Source of the DNA: CAWCUK01 sp963798775
GTDB taxonomy: Bacteria > Bacteroidota > Ignavibacteria > Ignavibacteriales > Ignavibacteriaceae
Reading direction: 5' to 3'
NCBI GenBank assembly: GCA_963798775.1
Contig: CAWCUK010000003.1
Span: 1 to 64,000 of the forward strand
DNA: 64,000 nt
The notes under the pieces are model-generated. The model worked only from the letters and a program-made list of their open reading frames with translations. It had not been told where the DNA came from and ran no database searches. Shown here piece after piece: positions 10,281 through 19,740 of this stretch. The stretch's first letter is position 1, and each line of letters opens with the position of its first letter. A program made the translations under genes and the position numbers.

Positions 10281-11335
10281 ATGTTAAATAAAATTCAAGA
10301 ATTATTGGGAAACGAAGCCGATGATTTATTAAATCATAAAGCTAAATTTCCTAAAGAACAAATTCATTTACCGGGACCGGATTTTGTAGATAGAATATTT
10401 CTCACACTCGATAGAAATATAAATGTAGTAAAAAATCTCCAATGGATTTTATACGACAGGAAGATTAGCCGGAACAGGCTATGTTTCAATTCTTCCTGTA
10501 GATCAAGGGATTGAACATACAGCCGGTGCTTCTTTTGCTCCCAACCCCGCAATATTTTGATCCTGAAAATATTGTTAAATTAGCCATTGAAGGAGGCTGT
10601 AACGCCGTTGCTTCTACTTTAGGTGTTCTTGGAATGAGTTTCAAGAAAATACGCGCATAAAATTCCTTTCGTAGTGAAAATAAATCATAACGAACTTATA
10701 ACTTACCCAAATCAATTATGATCAAATTATGTTCGGCGGAGTTGAACAAGCTTACGATATGGGCGCGGCCGCAATCGGCGCTACAATTTATTTCGGTTCC
10801 GAAGAAAGCGACAGACAAATTATTGAAGTTAGCGAAGCCTTCCAATACGCGCATGAATTAGGACTTGCTACAATTCTCTGGTGCTACACAAGAAATAATG
10901 AATTTAAAACAAAAGAAAAAGATTATCATGTTTCTGCCGACTTAACAGGACAGGCAAATCATCTCGGCGTTACAATTGAAGCCGATATTATTAAACAAAA
11001 ATTACCGGAAAATAACGGCGGGTTTAAAGCACTAAAATTCGGAAAATTCAGTGAAAAAATGTATAGTGAATCTTGCTTCAGATCATCCGATTGATTTAAC
11101 ACGCTACCAGGTAATAAATAATTATATGGGAAGAGCCGGATTGATAAACAGCGGCGGCGCTTCCGGCGAAAACGATTTTGCCGAAGCTGCTAAAACTGCT
11201 GTTATTAATAAACGCGCCGGCGGAATGGGACTCATTTCCGGGCGTAAAGCTTTCCAAAGGCCAATGGAAGACGGCGTTAAATTATTAAATCTTATTCAAG
11301 ATGTATATTTAGAAAAAGAAATTACTATTGCTTAA
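10281..11335 (+). pseudogene. fbaB: Class I fructose-bisphosphate aldolase (FbaB/DhnA family), reading frame broken five times
   Basis: Joining segments from all three plus-strand frames gives an essentially full FbaB-type aldolase of about 350 residues. The order is NVVKNLQ, GRLAGTGYVSILPVDQGIEH, NPQYFDPENIVKLAIEGG, RKYAHKIPFVVKINHNEL, DQIMFGGVEQAYDMGA, ATILWCYTRNN, ADLTGQANHLGVTIEADI, INSGGASGENDF and AGGMGLISGRKAF. The frame moves +1 five times, near 10455, 10545-10548, 10635-10641, 10712-10716 and 11081-11082, each fixed by deleting one base. The enzyme cleaves fructose-1,6-bisphosphate through a Schiff-base lysine. The strong protein conservation between lesions argues for local sequence error rather than an old pseudogene, but the stretch as given cannot encode one protein. 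Confidence 0.85.
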
Positions 11336-11354
11336 TATGTAAATTTCTTAAAAT

Positions 11355-11386
11355 AAAACCTTCGGTTACCGCCGAAGGTTTTTTAT
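11355..11386 (+). terminator. Strong rho-independent terminator after aldolase
   Basis: Stem AACCTTCGG (11357-11365) pairs with CCGAAGGTT (11372-11380), followed by a run of T. It lies at the convergent junction with the outer-membrane protein gene. Confidence 0.85.
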
Positions 11387-11443
11387 TTTTAAATATATTC
11401 TAATTCCTTTTTAGTATATCAATAATAAAATCATAAATAAAAA

Positions 11444-11929
11444 TTAGAATGAATAACCGAAACTTAATCCTCCCCAAGGAATAAAGTTGCTGTTAATATA
11501 AAAAGGTGAGAAAGTTGCGCGGAAAAGAAAGCCGCCGTCCATAGGTTGATATCTATACCCGATATTAAACGAAACTGCGGTTCCGGAACCGTTAAAGCTG
11601 CTTCCTTCACTCCCTACTGCGGCAGCAATAAATGAAGCACCTGCGCCTAATTCTAACCGGCTGCTATAATCTCCGAAAAAATAATTAAAGGTAAGCGGAA
11701 CCGCGTAAGCTGCCGCCGCTGAGGAACCCTCCGAAGCAGCCATAAACATTACACCTGCTTTTAAACCGAAATCCTTATTTAATAATCTATCATAATTTAA
11801 CGAATATAAAACTCCGTTACCGCCTAATTCTAAAAAAACACTGTTTGCTTTTCTTGGTAAACTTTGCGCTTTAAACGAATTCGAAAATGCAAATAAAATG
11901 AATATCAAAATGAGGAAAAATCTCTTCAT
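11444..11929 (-). CDS. Small outer-membrane beta-barrel protein
   Basis: 161 residues from the ATG at 11929, chosen because AAAGGA lies six bases upstream and a signal peptide follows directly (MKRFFLILIFILFAFSNSFKAQ). Upstream in-frame ATG codons lack both features. The mature part alternates glycine, aromatic and polar residues in short strands (FLELGGNGVLYSLNYDRLL, RLELGAGASFIAAA, GGLSFGYSF) and ends in Phe, the usual C-terminal signature of outer-membrane barrels. No specific function can be assigned. It lies downstream of the cytochrome c gene on the same strand, about 140 bases away. Confidence 0.65.
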   Translation of the reverse strand: MKRFFLILIFILFAFSNSFKAQSLPRKANSVFLELGGNGVLYSLNYDRLLNKDFGLKAGVMFMAASEGSSAAAAYAVPLTFNYFFGDYSSRLELGAGASFIAAAVGSEGSSFNGSGTAVSFNIGYRYQPMDGGFLFRATFSPFYINSNFIPWGGLSFGYSF

Positions 11930-12068
11930 TCTCATCCTTTCTTTTTTATAATGGGGATAATAGAAGATATAAATATTTAAAATTCTTTCATAATTTAAGA
12001 AGTTAAAAAAGGTAAAGAATTTTTTTAAGCAGTAATTTTGCGGCGCGGTAATAAACCGCACCAAAAAT

Positions 12069-12482
12069 TTATTTCAATAAATAATCCGCGATTTTTCCGA
12101 GATCTTTTACGTCAACATTATTAAACGGCGGCATCATGCCGGGATACTTTGCTTGGTAAGCTTGAAATCTTTCAGAATCCATAAACGAAGAAGGATTTCT
12201 CAGATAATTAATCAATTCATCACGGCTCCAATAATTTTTAACATGGCTAAGATCCGGGCCTAGTCTTGTACCTCCTAAATCTTGTCCATGGCAGTTTACG
12301 CAGCCTAAACGCGCTACTAAATCTGAAGCAGATAATTCTTTAGAAGACATTTCACTTTGCGGAACTGTGTTAGTCATTGGGCCTTGCGATTGTATGTTAC
12401 TATTGTTTGTTAGCTTGCCGAGAATGAACAGCAAAACAAATACTACTAAAAATGCGAATACCCAAATTTGAGATTTTGTCAT
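12069..12482 (-). CDS. Membrane-anchored monohaem cytochrome c
   Basis: 137 residues. One N-terminal transmembrane anchor (about residues 7-24), a low-complexity linker, then a class I cytochrome c fold with the haem-binding CVNCH at residues 61-65 and a probable axial Met in YPGMMPPFNN. The haem would be periplasmic and carry electrons between membrane complexes. It starts 21 bases after the SIMPL gene, so the two are probably cotranscribed. The redox partner is not evident; other cytochromes in the window are far away. Confidence 0.85.
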   Translation of the reverse strand: MTKSQIWVFAFLVVFVLLFILGKLTNNSNIQSQGPMTNTVPQSEMSSKELSASDLVARLGCVNCHGQDLGGTRLGPDLSHVKNYWSRDELINYLRNPSSFMDSERFQAYQAKYPGMMPPFNNVDVKDLGKIADYLLK

Positions 12483-12503
12483 AAATATTATTTCTGTTTT
12501 TAA

Positions 12504-13235
12504 TTATTCAATGTTGAAGGAGGCATTAACAACCGCGGTTATTTCTTTTTCGATGGAACTTAAATCGTTAATACCGTAATCCGAAATCTGGTTGGATAAT
12601 TTCGGTGTAATTTGTAAGACTCCCATTCTTGCGTCATGCATCGGGCCGAGTTTTCTGCCGGTGGCCTCAGCAATTTTTCTTGCTCTTATCATTGCGTCTC
12701 TGGCAGCGGCAGCTTGAATTTCAATTTTTAACTCAGCTAATTTTGTATAATGATATTCCGGCATATCTACCGTAAAATTAACTCCTTTTTCTACCAGTGA
12801 CGGAATATCCAATGAAATTCCTTTTATTTTTTCTACATCTTCCGATTGAATTTCGATTCTCTGGTTATAAGTATAAGCTTTTATATTTCCCGTTTGATAT
12901 CCGTTTGCTCCAATTTCATAAACAGGAAAAGTATTAATGGTATGAAATTCTATTTTATTTTCCGGAAATCCTTTTGAATTTAGGTAAGAAATGATAACCG
13001 GCTTTTCCTGTTGAAGTTCTTTATAAGCCATTTCCGCGGTAGGTGCCGTGGAGGTTAATGTTCCTTTTAATACTCCGAGATCTGAAATTATTTCTTTCTT
13101 GGCTGAACCGGTTACGTTTATTGTCTGGTTCATGAGATAATTACTCTTCCAGGTTAAAACAAAAATTACAACACCTATTATAAAACTAACACTTATTATT
13201 GAGGCAGGAATAATTAAATTATTTCTGTTTTCCAT
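12504..13235 (-). CDS. SIMPL (DUF541) domain protein
   Basis: 243 residues with an N-terminal membrane anchor or uncleaved signal (about residues 8-30), then a SIMPL/DUF541 domain starting at INVTGSAKKEIISDLGVLKGTL and including AYKELQQEKPVIISYLNSKGFPENKI and ARDAMIRARKIAEATGRKLG. A CAGGAAA box precedes the ATG. The family is periplasmic or envelope-associated and linked to stress tolerance or assembly; the biochemical role is not known. Probably in an operon with the downstream cytochrome c. Confidence 0.85.
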   Translation of the reverse strand: MENRNNLIIPASIISVSFIIGVVIFVLTWKSNYLMNQTINVTGSAKKEIISDLGVLKGTLTSTAPTAEMAYKELQQEKPVIISYLNSKGFPENKIEFHTINTFPVYEIGANGYQTGNIKAYTYNQRIEIQSEDVEKIKGISLDIPSLVEKGVNFTVDMPEYHYTKLAELKIEIQAAAARDAMIRARKIAEATGRKLGPMHDARMGVLQITPKLSNQISDYGINDLSSIEKEITAVVNASFNIE

Positions 13236-13511
13236 AAATTTCCTGTTGAAATGGTTATAAATATAGCAGGTTAAAATTAACTTGTAAAACTTATTAAAAA
13301 TAAAAAACTATAACAAACCGTAAGTTTTTGGTTTTTTAATTATCATAACGTGGTATTATATTTTTTAATAGATTTTTGAAAAAATCGTCAATTCTACTTA
13401 TGAATTAATCCTTTTCTTTTTTCTTCTTTTTAAACTAAATATAGTACAGCACTAAATTTAATGCATTCAATTTATATGTTTATATATTAATATCTAAAAA
13501 AAAAGATAAAC

Positions 13512-15588
13512 ATGAGCAACAGATTAGCAAAAGAAAAAAGTCCTTATCTTTTACAGCATGCAAATAATCCGGTCGACTGGTTCCCCTGGTCGGATGAAGC
13601 GTTTGAGAAGGCTAAAAAAGAAGATAAACCGATATTTTTATCAATAGGTTATTCCACTTGCCATTGGTGCCATGTAATGGAAAAGGAATCTTTTGAAGAT
13701 GAAGAAGTAGCGGAATTAATGAAGGAAACGTTCATTTCAATAAAAGTAGATAGGGAAGAACGGCCGGATATTGACGGTATTTATATGACTATTTGCCAGC
13801 TTTTAACCGGCGGCGGCGGTTGGCCTTTAACAGTTGTTTTAACTCCGGAGAAGAAGCCTTTTTTTGCCGGGACTTATTTCCCGAAAGAAAGCCGGTTCGG
13901 ACGCGCGGGGATGAAAGAAATAATTCCTCAAATTAAAGAAATTTGGAAAACTAAAAGAAATGAAATAGAAAACTCTGCGGAAGAAATTCTTAACGCGTTA
14001 AAAAAAACATCACCAAAGAAAAAAGGGGATGGTCTAACCGCTGAAATATTTGATAATGCTTTCGAAGAATTTTCAAGCAGGTTTGACGAAATTTACGGAG
14101 GATTTGGCAATGCCCCAAAATTTCCTACTCCGCATAATCTCCGGTTCTTATTAAGATATTACCATAAATGCAAAAATAAAAAAGCACTGGAAATAGTTGA
14201 GAAAACGCTTGAGCATTTGCGTCAGAGGTGGAATTTATGATCATATCGGATTTGGATTTCATCGTTATTCAACCGACAGAAAGTGGCTGGTTCCGCATTT
14301 TGAAAAAATGCTTTACGACCAGGCACAATTAATAATTGTTTATCTGGAAGTTTATCAAATTACTCGTAAAAATTTATACAAAAAAACGGCTGAGGAAATA
14401 TTAATGTATGTAATGCGGGAAATGACTTCTCGCGAGGGTGCCTTTTTTTCGGCCGAAGATGCTGATAGTGAAGGTGAAGAGGGAAAATTTTATCTCTGGG
14501 AAAAAGCAGAAATTGATAATGTGTTAACTAAAGAGGAAGCTAAATTATTTAATAAGATTTATAGTATAGAAGAAAAAGGGAATTGGATAGAACCAATGAG
14601 TGGCGCATTAAACGGTACGAATATTCCGCATCTTCAAAAATCCGTAAAGGAACTCGCGCTAGAAAAAAATATAGCTGAGGAGGAACTTTATAAACAATTA
14701 GAATTAATAAGAGAAAAGCTTTTTATTGAAAGAGAGAAAAGAATCCATCCATATAAAGACGATAAAGTTTTAACCGATTGGAATGCACTAATGATATCAG
14801 CTCTTGCCAAAGCCGCACAAATATTAAAAAATAAAAATTATTTGGAAGCGGCAGAGCGTGCGGTTGATTTTATAAACAACAGAATGATTATAAATAAAAG
14901 ACTGCTTCATCGTTTTAGAGAAGGAGAAGCAGGACTTCCCGCGCATATTGATGATTATGCATTTTTAATTTCTGCGTTAATCGATTTATATGAAACTTCT
15001 TTTAATCTAAAATATTTAAAACAAGCATTCCGGTTAAACGATGAACTTCTGAAAAGATTCTGGGATAATGAAAAAGGCGGTTACTTTTTTACCGCTGAGG
15101 ATGGAGAAGAACTGCCTGTTCGGCAAAAAGAAGTTTATGACGGCGCGGTACCTTCGGGAAATTCTGTCGCTTTATTAAATATTTTACGTCTTGCAAGAAT
15201 TTCCGCAAATACTGAATTGGAAGAAAAGGCTGAAAAAATGATGAAAGCTTTTTCCGATCAAATCAAAAATTCTCCTTCTGCGTATACTCAATTTTTAATC
15301 GGCGCTTATTTTGGATTAGGAGAAACATCCGAAATTATAATTTCCGGCAACAAAAAAAATACAGAAACGGAAGAAGTAATTAGTTATATTCATGCAAATT
15401 TTTTACCGAATAAAATTGTTCTACTAAATGATGATGAGAACAAAGAAGATATTTCTATAATTGCGCCTTATACAGCTGAACAGAAATCAATTAACGGCCG
15501 TACAACTGTATATATTTGTAAAAATTATGTTTGCAATATGCCTGTTACTTCTTTGAATGAATTAGAAAATTTATTAAAAAATAAATAG
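13512..15588 (+). CDS. DUF255/YyaL (SSP411) thioredoxin-fold protein, one frameshift near 14223
   Basis: The N-terminal part starts NRLAKEKSPYLLQHANNPVDW and holds the thioredoxin-like motif STCHWCHVMEKESFED. The C-terminal part is an alpha/alpha-toroid (N-acylglucosamine 2-epimerase-like), including GGIYDHIGFGFHRYS, WLVPHFEKMLYDQA and DDKVLTDWNALMISALA. The first frame stops at 14240. Deleting one C at about 14223 joins TLEHLR to RGGIYDHIG, giving about 691 residues, the normal family length. The family's function is unresolved; it combines a redox-like domain with a sugar-epimerase-like fold. Both halves are conserved around the shift, so a sequence error is likely. Confidence 0.85.
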
Positions 15589-15638
15589 ATAAAGTTGTAA
15601 TTGAACTGTAAATTTGTATTCGTATTTTTATAGGGTAA

Positions 15639-16145
15639 ATGGAACAAGATAATAAGTTAATAAGATCATTAGTAGAGAATGCAAAAAAGGGGAACAATTC
15701 CGCTTTCAATCAGCTTTACCATCTAAATTCGGGCAGAGTTTATGCGCTTTGCTTACGAATTTTAAGCGATAGAGATTTGGCTGACAAGATTACCGTAAAA
15801 ATATTTTTAACCGCTCTTAATCAAATCAAATTCTTTAGGGGTGATTCTCTTTTTGCACAATGGTTAATAGGTATTTCTGTTTATACTCTGCTTGAAGAAT
15901 TGCGGGAAGAAAAATCAGAAAGAAATGAAAAAGTAAATAAAATACCGTATAAATATAAAGTTAATATAATTTTAGAAGAGGCAATTATCGAATTACCCAA
16001 GGAAGAAAGAATAGCTTTTATTTTACACGATATAGAAAAATATTCCGATGAGGAAGTTGCGGATCTTTTAAAAATTGATCTTTTAAAAGCAAAAAAATAT
16101 ATCAGCGATGCACGAAGCATCTTAATAAATAAAGTCGAAAGATGA
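15639..16145 (+). CDS. ECF-type RNA polymerase sigma factor
   Basis: 168 residues. The sigma-70 region 2 equivalent covers about residues 20-85 (AFNQLYHLNSGRVYALCLRIL) and region 4 about 115-165 (LPKEERIAFILHDIEKYSDEEVADLL, a helix-turn-helix). The sequence is divergent in region 2, so the promoter class cannot be predicted. Its TGA stop overlaps the ATG of the next gene (ATGA), a strong sign of translational coupling with its probable anti-sigma factor. Confidence 0.8.
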   Translation: MEQDNKLIRSLVENAKKGNNSAFNQLYHLNSGRVYALCLRILSDRDLADKITVKIFLTALNQIKFFRGDSLFAQWLIGISVYTLLEELREEKSERNEKVNKIPYKYKVNIILEEAIIELPKEERIAFILHDIEKYSDEEVADLLKIDLLKAKKYISDARSILINKVER

Positions 16146-16459
16146 ATCATCAAGAAGCATCGGCTCGTTTAGAAGCGTATATAGAGAATAAACTTTCACC
16201 GAAAGAAAGTCTTGAATTTGAAGTACATCTAAAAAGCTGTGATGAATGTAAAAACAATTTTTTTTCGCTTCGTTCTTTATTAAAAAAGGTTGAAGCGCTG
16301 CCGCAGAAAATTGAACCGCCGGAAAATTTATGGGAGGATATTGTCGCTCAAATTCAAGAAAACAATTCTGATAAAAAAAGAACCGAACACGGATCAAAAG
16401 AAGTAAGAAAAGAAAAACAAACTTTTATTAAAAATTTATTTTCTAAACTTTTAAAATAA
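16142..16459 (+). CDS. Zinc-finger (zf-HC2/ZAS-like) anti-sigma factor, soluble
   Basis: 105 residues. The His-x3-Cys-x2-Cys motif (HLKSCDECK) in a short helical N-terminal domain is typical of zinc-associated anti-sigma factors that hold ECF sigma factors inactive. No transmembrane helix follows. The C-terminal half is charged and low-complexity, ending KNLFSKLLK, so it would act as a cytosolic sensor or need another partner. Its start overlaps the sigma-factor stop by four bases. Confidence 0.75.
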   Translation: MNHQEASARLEAYIENKLSPKESLEFEVHLKSCDECKNNFFSLRSLLKKVEALPQKIEPPENLWEDIVAQIQENNSDKKRTEHGSKEVRKEKQTFIKNLFSKLLK

Positions 16460-16462
16460 AAA

Positions 16463-16484
16463 GAGGCTGCCAAATTACAGCCTC
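16463..16484. terminator. Hairpin between convergent genes
   Basis: GAGGCTG (16463-16469) pairs with CAGCCTC (16478-16484). There is no clear T tract on the plus strand, but the hairpin sits exactly at the junction of the anti-sigma gene and lpdA. Confidence 0.5.
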
Positions 16485-16508
16485 AAATCTAAATGTTATA
16501 ATAAATAA

Positions 16509-17921
16509 CTATTTTCTTTTAGGTTTGTACATATGAGTACTTTGACCGAAAAATACTTCGGCGGCTTCCATAACAGTTTCGGATAAAGTAGGATGCGGAT
16601 GAATAGTTAATTTCAGATCAGTCGCGTTCGCGCCCATTTCAATCGCAAGCACACCTTCGGAAATCAGTTCGCCTGCGCCCGGTCCGCATAAACCTACTCC
16701 GAGAATTCTCTCTGTTTCTTTTTCGATAATTAATTTTGTAACACCGTCACTTCTATCTAAAGTAGTTGCTCGTCCCGATGCAGCCCATGGAAATTTAGCA
16801 ACTTCATAATTCAATCCTTTTTCTTTAGCTTGGTTTTCTGTAACACCGGCCCAAGCAATTTCCGGATCAGTAAATACAACAGCAGGAATAGCTTGAGGTT
16901 CGAATGCTACTTTATGCCCGGCAATTGCTTCAACAGCAACTCTTCCTTCATGCGAAGCTTTATGAGCCAACATCGGCTCGCCTACAATATCCCCGATCGC
17001 ATAAATATTTGGATCATCTGTTTGAAGTTGTTCGTTTACAACAATCCAGCCTCGTTCATTTACCCTTACATTAATGCTTTCTAATCCCAAACCTTTGGTT
17101 TCCGGTCTTCTGCCTATTGACATCAATACATAATCAAAAACTTCTTCGCTTGTTTTTCCGTCTTTCCCTTCAATTTTAACTTTTATTCCATTCTTAATTT
17201 CTTTCATTTCAACAACTTTAGAATTTAAGAGAACCATTTCATAACGCTTCTCAATTTTTTTTGCAAGAAATGAAACAAGATCTCTATCAGCGCCGGGAAG
17301 AAGTCCGGCAGTCATTTCAACAACCGAAACTTTAGAGCCTAAAGCCGCGTAAACAGAACCTAATTCTAGACCTATATAACCGCCGCCTACAACTAAAAGC
17401 CGTTTAGGAATTTCGGGTAAATCTAAAGCAGATGTAGAATTAAGTAATCGTTTACTGTCAATATTCAAAGAAGGTATAGTCGCAATAACAGAACCGGTTG
17501 CAATAATAACTTTTTCAAATTGAATTTCTTCAGAACTTCCGTCAGCTTTATCAACTTTTATCATTTTGCTGTTCATAAAACGGGCGGTTCCTTGAATATA
17601 TTTTATCTTTCTTTGTTTGGAAAGAATTCCGAGTCCGCCGGTTAATTTATTTACAACACTATTTTTCCATTCTCTTAGTTTATCTAAATCAATTTTAGGT
17701 TTCGCGAATTCTATTCCCCAATTAGAAGCTTCTTCGGCTTCAGTTAAAAGTTTAGCAACATGAAGTAAAGCTTTAGAAGGAATACAACCGCGATACAGAC
17801 AAACACCACCGGGATTAACAGATTTATCAATTAATATTACTTCCATTCCAAGATCGGCAGCATAAAAAGCCGCGGCATATCCTCCGGGACCGCCGCCGAT
17901 AACTACAAGTTTATTTGCCAT
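16509..17921 (-). CDS. lpdA: Dihydrolipoyl dehydrogenase (E3)
   Basis: 470 residues. FAD fold VVIGGGPGGYAAAFYAAD; redox-active disulfide in GGVCLYRGCIPSKALL; NAD fold LLVVGGGYIGLELGSVYA; second FAD motif IYAIGDIVGEPMLAHKA; C-terminal His-Glu pair in HPHPTLSE. It reoxidises the lipoyl groups of E2 with NAD+. It is the last gene of the pyruvate dehydrogenase operon, 84 bases after aceF, so it most likely serves that complex. Start ATG; the GGAG box is rather far upstream. Confidence 0.95.
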   Translation of the reverse strand: MANKLVVIGGGPGGYAAAFYAADLGMEVILIDKSVNPGGVCLYRGCIPSKALLHVAKLLTEAEEASNWGIEFAKPKIDLDKLREWKNSVVNKLTGGLGILSKQRKIKYIQGTARFMNSKMIKVDKADGSSEEIQFEKVIIATGSVIATIPSLNIDSKRLLNSTSALDLPEIPKRLLVVGGGYIGLELGSVYAALGSKVSVVEMTAGLLPGADRDLVSFLAKKIEKRYEMVLLNSKVVEMKEIKNGIKVKIEGKDGKTSEEVFDYVLMSIGRRPETKGLGLESINVRVNERGWIVVNEQLQTDDPNIYAIGDIVGEPMLAHKASHEGRVAVEAIAGHKVAFEPQAIPAVVFTDPEIAWAGVTENQAKEKGLNYEVAKFPWAASGRATTLDRSDGVTKLIIEKETERILGVGLCGPGAGELISEGVLAIEMGANATDLKLTIHPHPTLSETVMEAAEVFFGQSTHMYKPKRK

Positions 17922-18005
17922 AATTTAAATAATCTCCGTTTATAATCATTTCATTTCTTTAGCCGAAAAACTTAATGAAAAAATTCCGACTAAGAATATT
18001 AAAAA

Positions 18006-19675
18006 CTATCCTTCAATTAAAATTTTCATCGGCTGTTCAAGAGCCTCGCAAACCCAGCGAAGGAATCTTGCAGCGTCCGCTCCGTCAATTATTCTATGAT
18101 CGTATGAAAGAGAAAGCGGAAGCATTAAGCGAGGTTCAAAATTTCCGTCTTTAAATACAGGTTCATAACTTCCTCTTGAAACACCTAGAATTGATACTTC
18201 GGGAGAATTAACAATTGGTGTAAAAGCCGTTCCGCCTATACCGCCTAAATTTGTAATTGTAAAACAGCCGCCCTGTAGCTCTTCCAACGAAATTTTTCTA
18301 ATTCTTGCTTTTTCGGCAATCGTGTTCATTTCAACTGAAAGTTCTTTAAGATTTTTCTTATCTACATTTTTTATAACCGGGACAATTAATCCATGTTCGG
18401 TATCTACGGCAATTCCAACATTATAAAATTTCTTGTAGATAATTTCCTTCTTCTCCATATCAATACTGGTGTTGAACTGCGGGAATACTTTTAATGCCGC
18501 GGTTACAACTTTCAGAAGAATAGAAGTAACAGTTAATTTACCACCCGATTTTTCAATTTTCGGATTAAATTGTTTCCTTATCTTTTCTAGTTCGGTAATA
18601 TCGGCCTTATCAAATTGAGTTACATGAGGAATCGCATTCCAGGAATAAGACATGTGTTCAGCGGTTTTTGTACGGATTCCGCTCATACTTTTCTTTTCTA
18701 TTTCGCCGTATTTTGAAAAATCCGGTAGCTTTTCCTGGGCAACCGCAAAACCTCCGGCAGCTTTAGTTTCTCTAGTTTCATTAAGCTTTTTGGCAAAAGC
18801 TTTAACATCATCCATAGATATTCTTCCGCCTTTACCGGAACCTTGAACCTTATTAATATCAACACCTATTTCACGAGCAATTCTTCTTACCGATGGTGCT
18901 GCGGGCGCGGCTCCTCTGCTTATCGGCGGCTGATCATCAATTTCGCCGGGTTCAAATTTTTCCCGAGCGCCTTTTATTTCTTCTCCGGTTTTTTCTTTTA
19001 CCTGTTCGGGAGCGGGAACTGTTTCTTTAACTTCTTCAGTTTCTTCCTCAGTTTCTTCAACTTCTCCGGCAGATTCTACTTTAAGAATTATTTGACCGAC
19101 TTTAGCTTTTTCTCCTTCTTTGATTAAAACTTCGGTAACTTTTCCTTCAACGGAAGAAGGAACTTCAATAGTTGCTTTATCGGTTTCAATTTCCATTATA
19201 CTCTGATCTTTTTCTATTGTATCGCCGGCTTTTACCAAAACACTTAATACCGCGGCAGATTCAATATTCTCACCGAGTTCAGGAAGTTTGAATTCTATTT
19301 CCTCTTTAGCTCCGCTTTTATTAATTTTTTTCTTTTCAGGTTTTATTGCCGCGGATGCTTTTACTTCATTTTTTTTCTCAGCTGCTTCTTCGGCAGGTCT
19401 TCTTTTTCTTCTTTAGAAGTTTCTCCGGAAGAAGCGCCTACCTCATCAATCGTAAAAATAACTTGTCCTACTGTTACTTTATCCCCTTCCTTAATCTTTA
19501 CATCTTTTACTGTGCCTTCTAAAGTTGAGGGAACTTCAATTGTTGCTTTATCAGTTTCTATTTCTATGATTGATTGATCTTTTTCTACTTTATCACCTGC
19601 CTTAATTAATACGCTTAATACTCCGGCAGACTCAATATTTTCGCCTAATTCGGGTAACTTAAATTCTGTTGCCAT
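18006..19675 (-). CDS. aceF: Pyruvate dehydrogenase E2 (dihydrolipoamide acetyltransferase), two lipoyl domains, one frameshift
   Basis: The ATG at 19675 follows an AAGGT box. The first lipoyl domain (FKLPELGENIESAGVLSVLI, lysine in EIETDKATIEVPS) runs into a stop at 19361. Around 19400-19410 the frame must change (one missing base or two extra) to read AEEAAEKKNEVKAS, after which a second lipoyl domain follows with the same EIETDKATIEVPS. Next come a peripheral-subunit-binding domain (APSVRRIAREIGVDINKVQGSG) and the catalytic core with the His in DHRIIDGADAARFL. The E2 core acetylates CoA. All catalytic parts are intact, so the break in the linker is probably a sequence error. Middle gene of the aceE-aceF-lpdA operon. 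Confidence 0.9.
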
Positions 19676-19740
19676 TGTTTACCTTATAAAAATTCAATTA
19701 TATAATTCATTTGTTCTAAACCAACTTTACTCCGGGTAAA

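Noticed and set aside
10281..11335. Programmed +1 frameshifting in the aldolase
   Set aside because: Five different sites share no slippery codon, stop context or stimulatory structure, and similar insertions occur in unrelated genes; sequence error is simpler.
19361..19675. A separate short lipoyl-carrier gene before aceF
   Set aside because: The second lipoyl domain follows directly in another frame through an acidic/alanine linker, and the second fragment has no proper start; a single two-lipoyl E2 with a frame error fits better.
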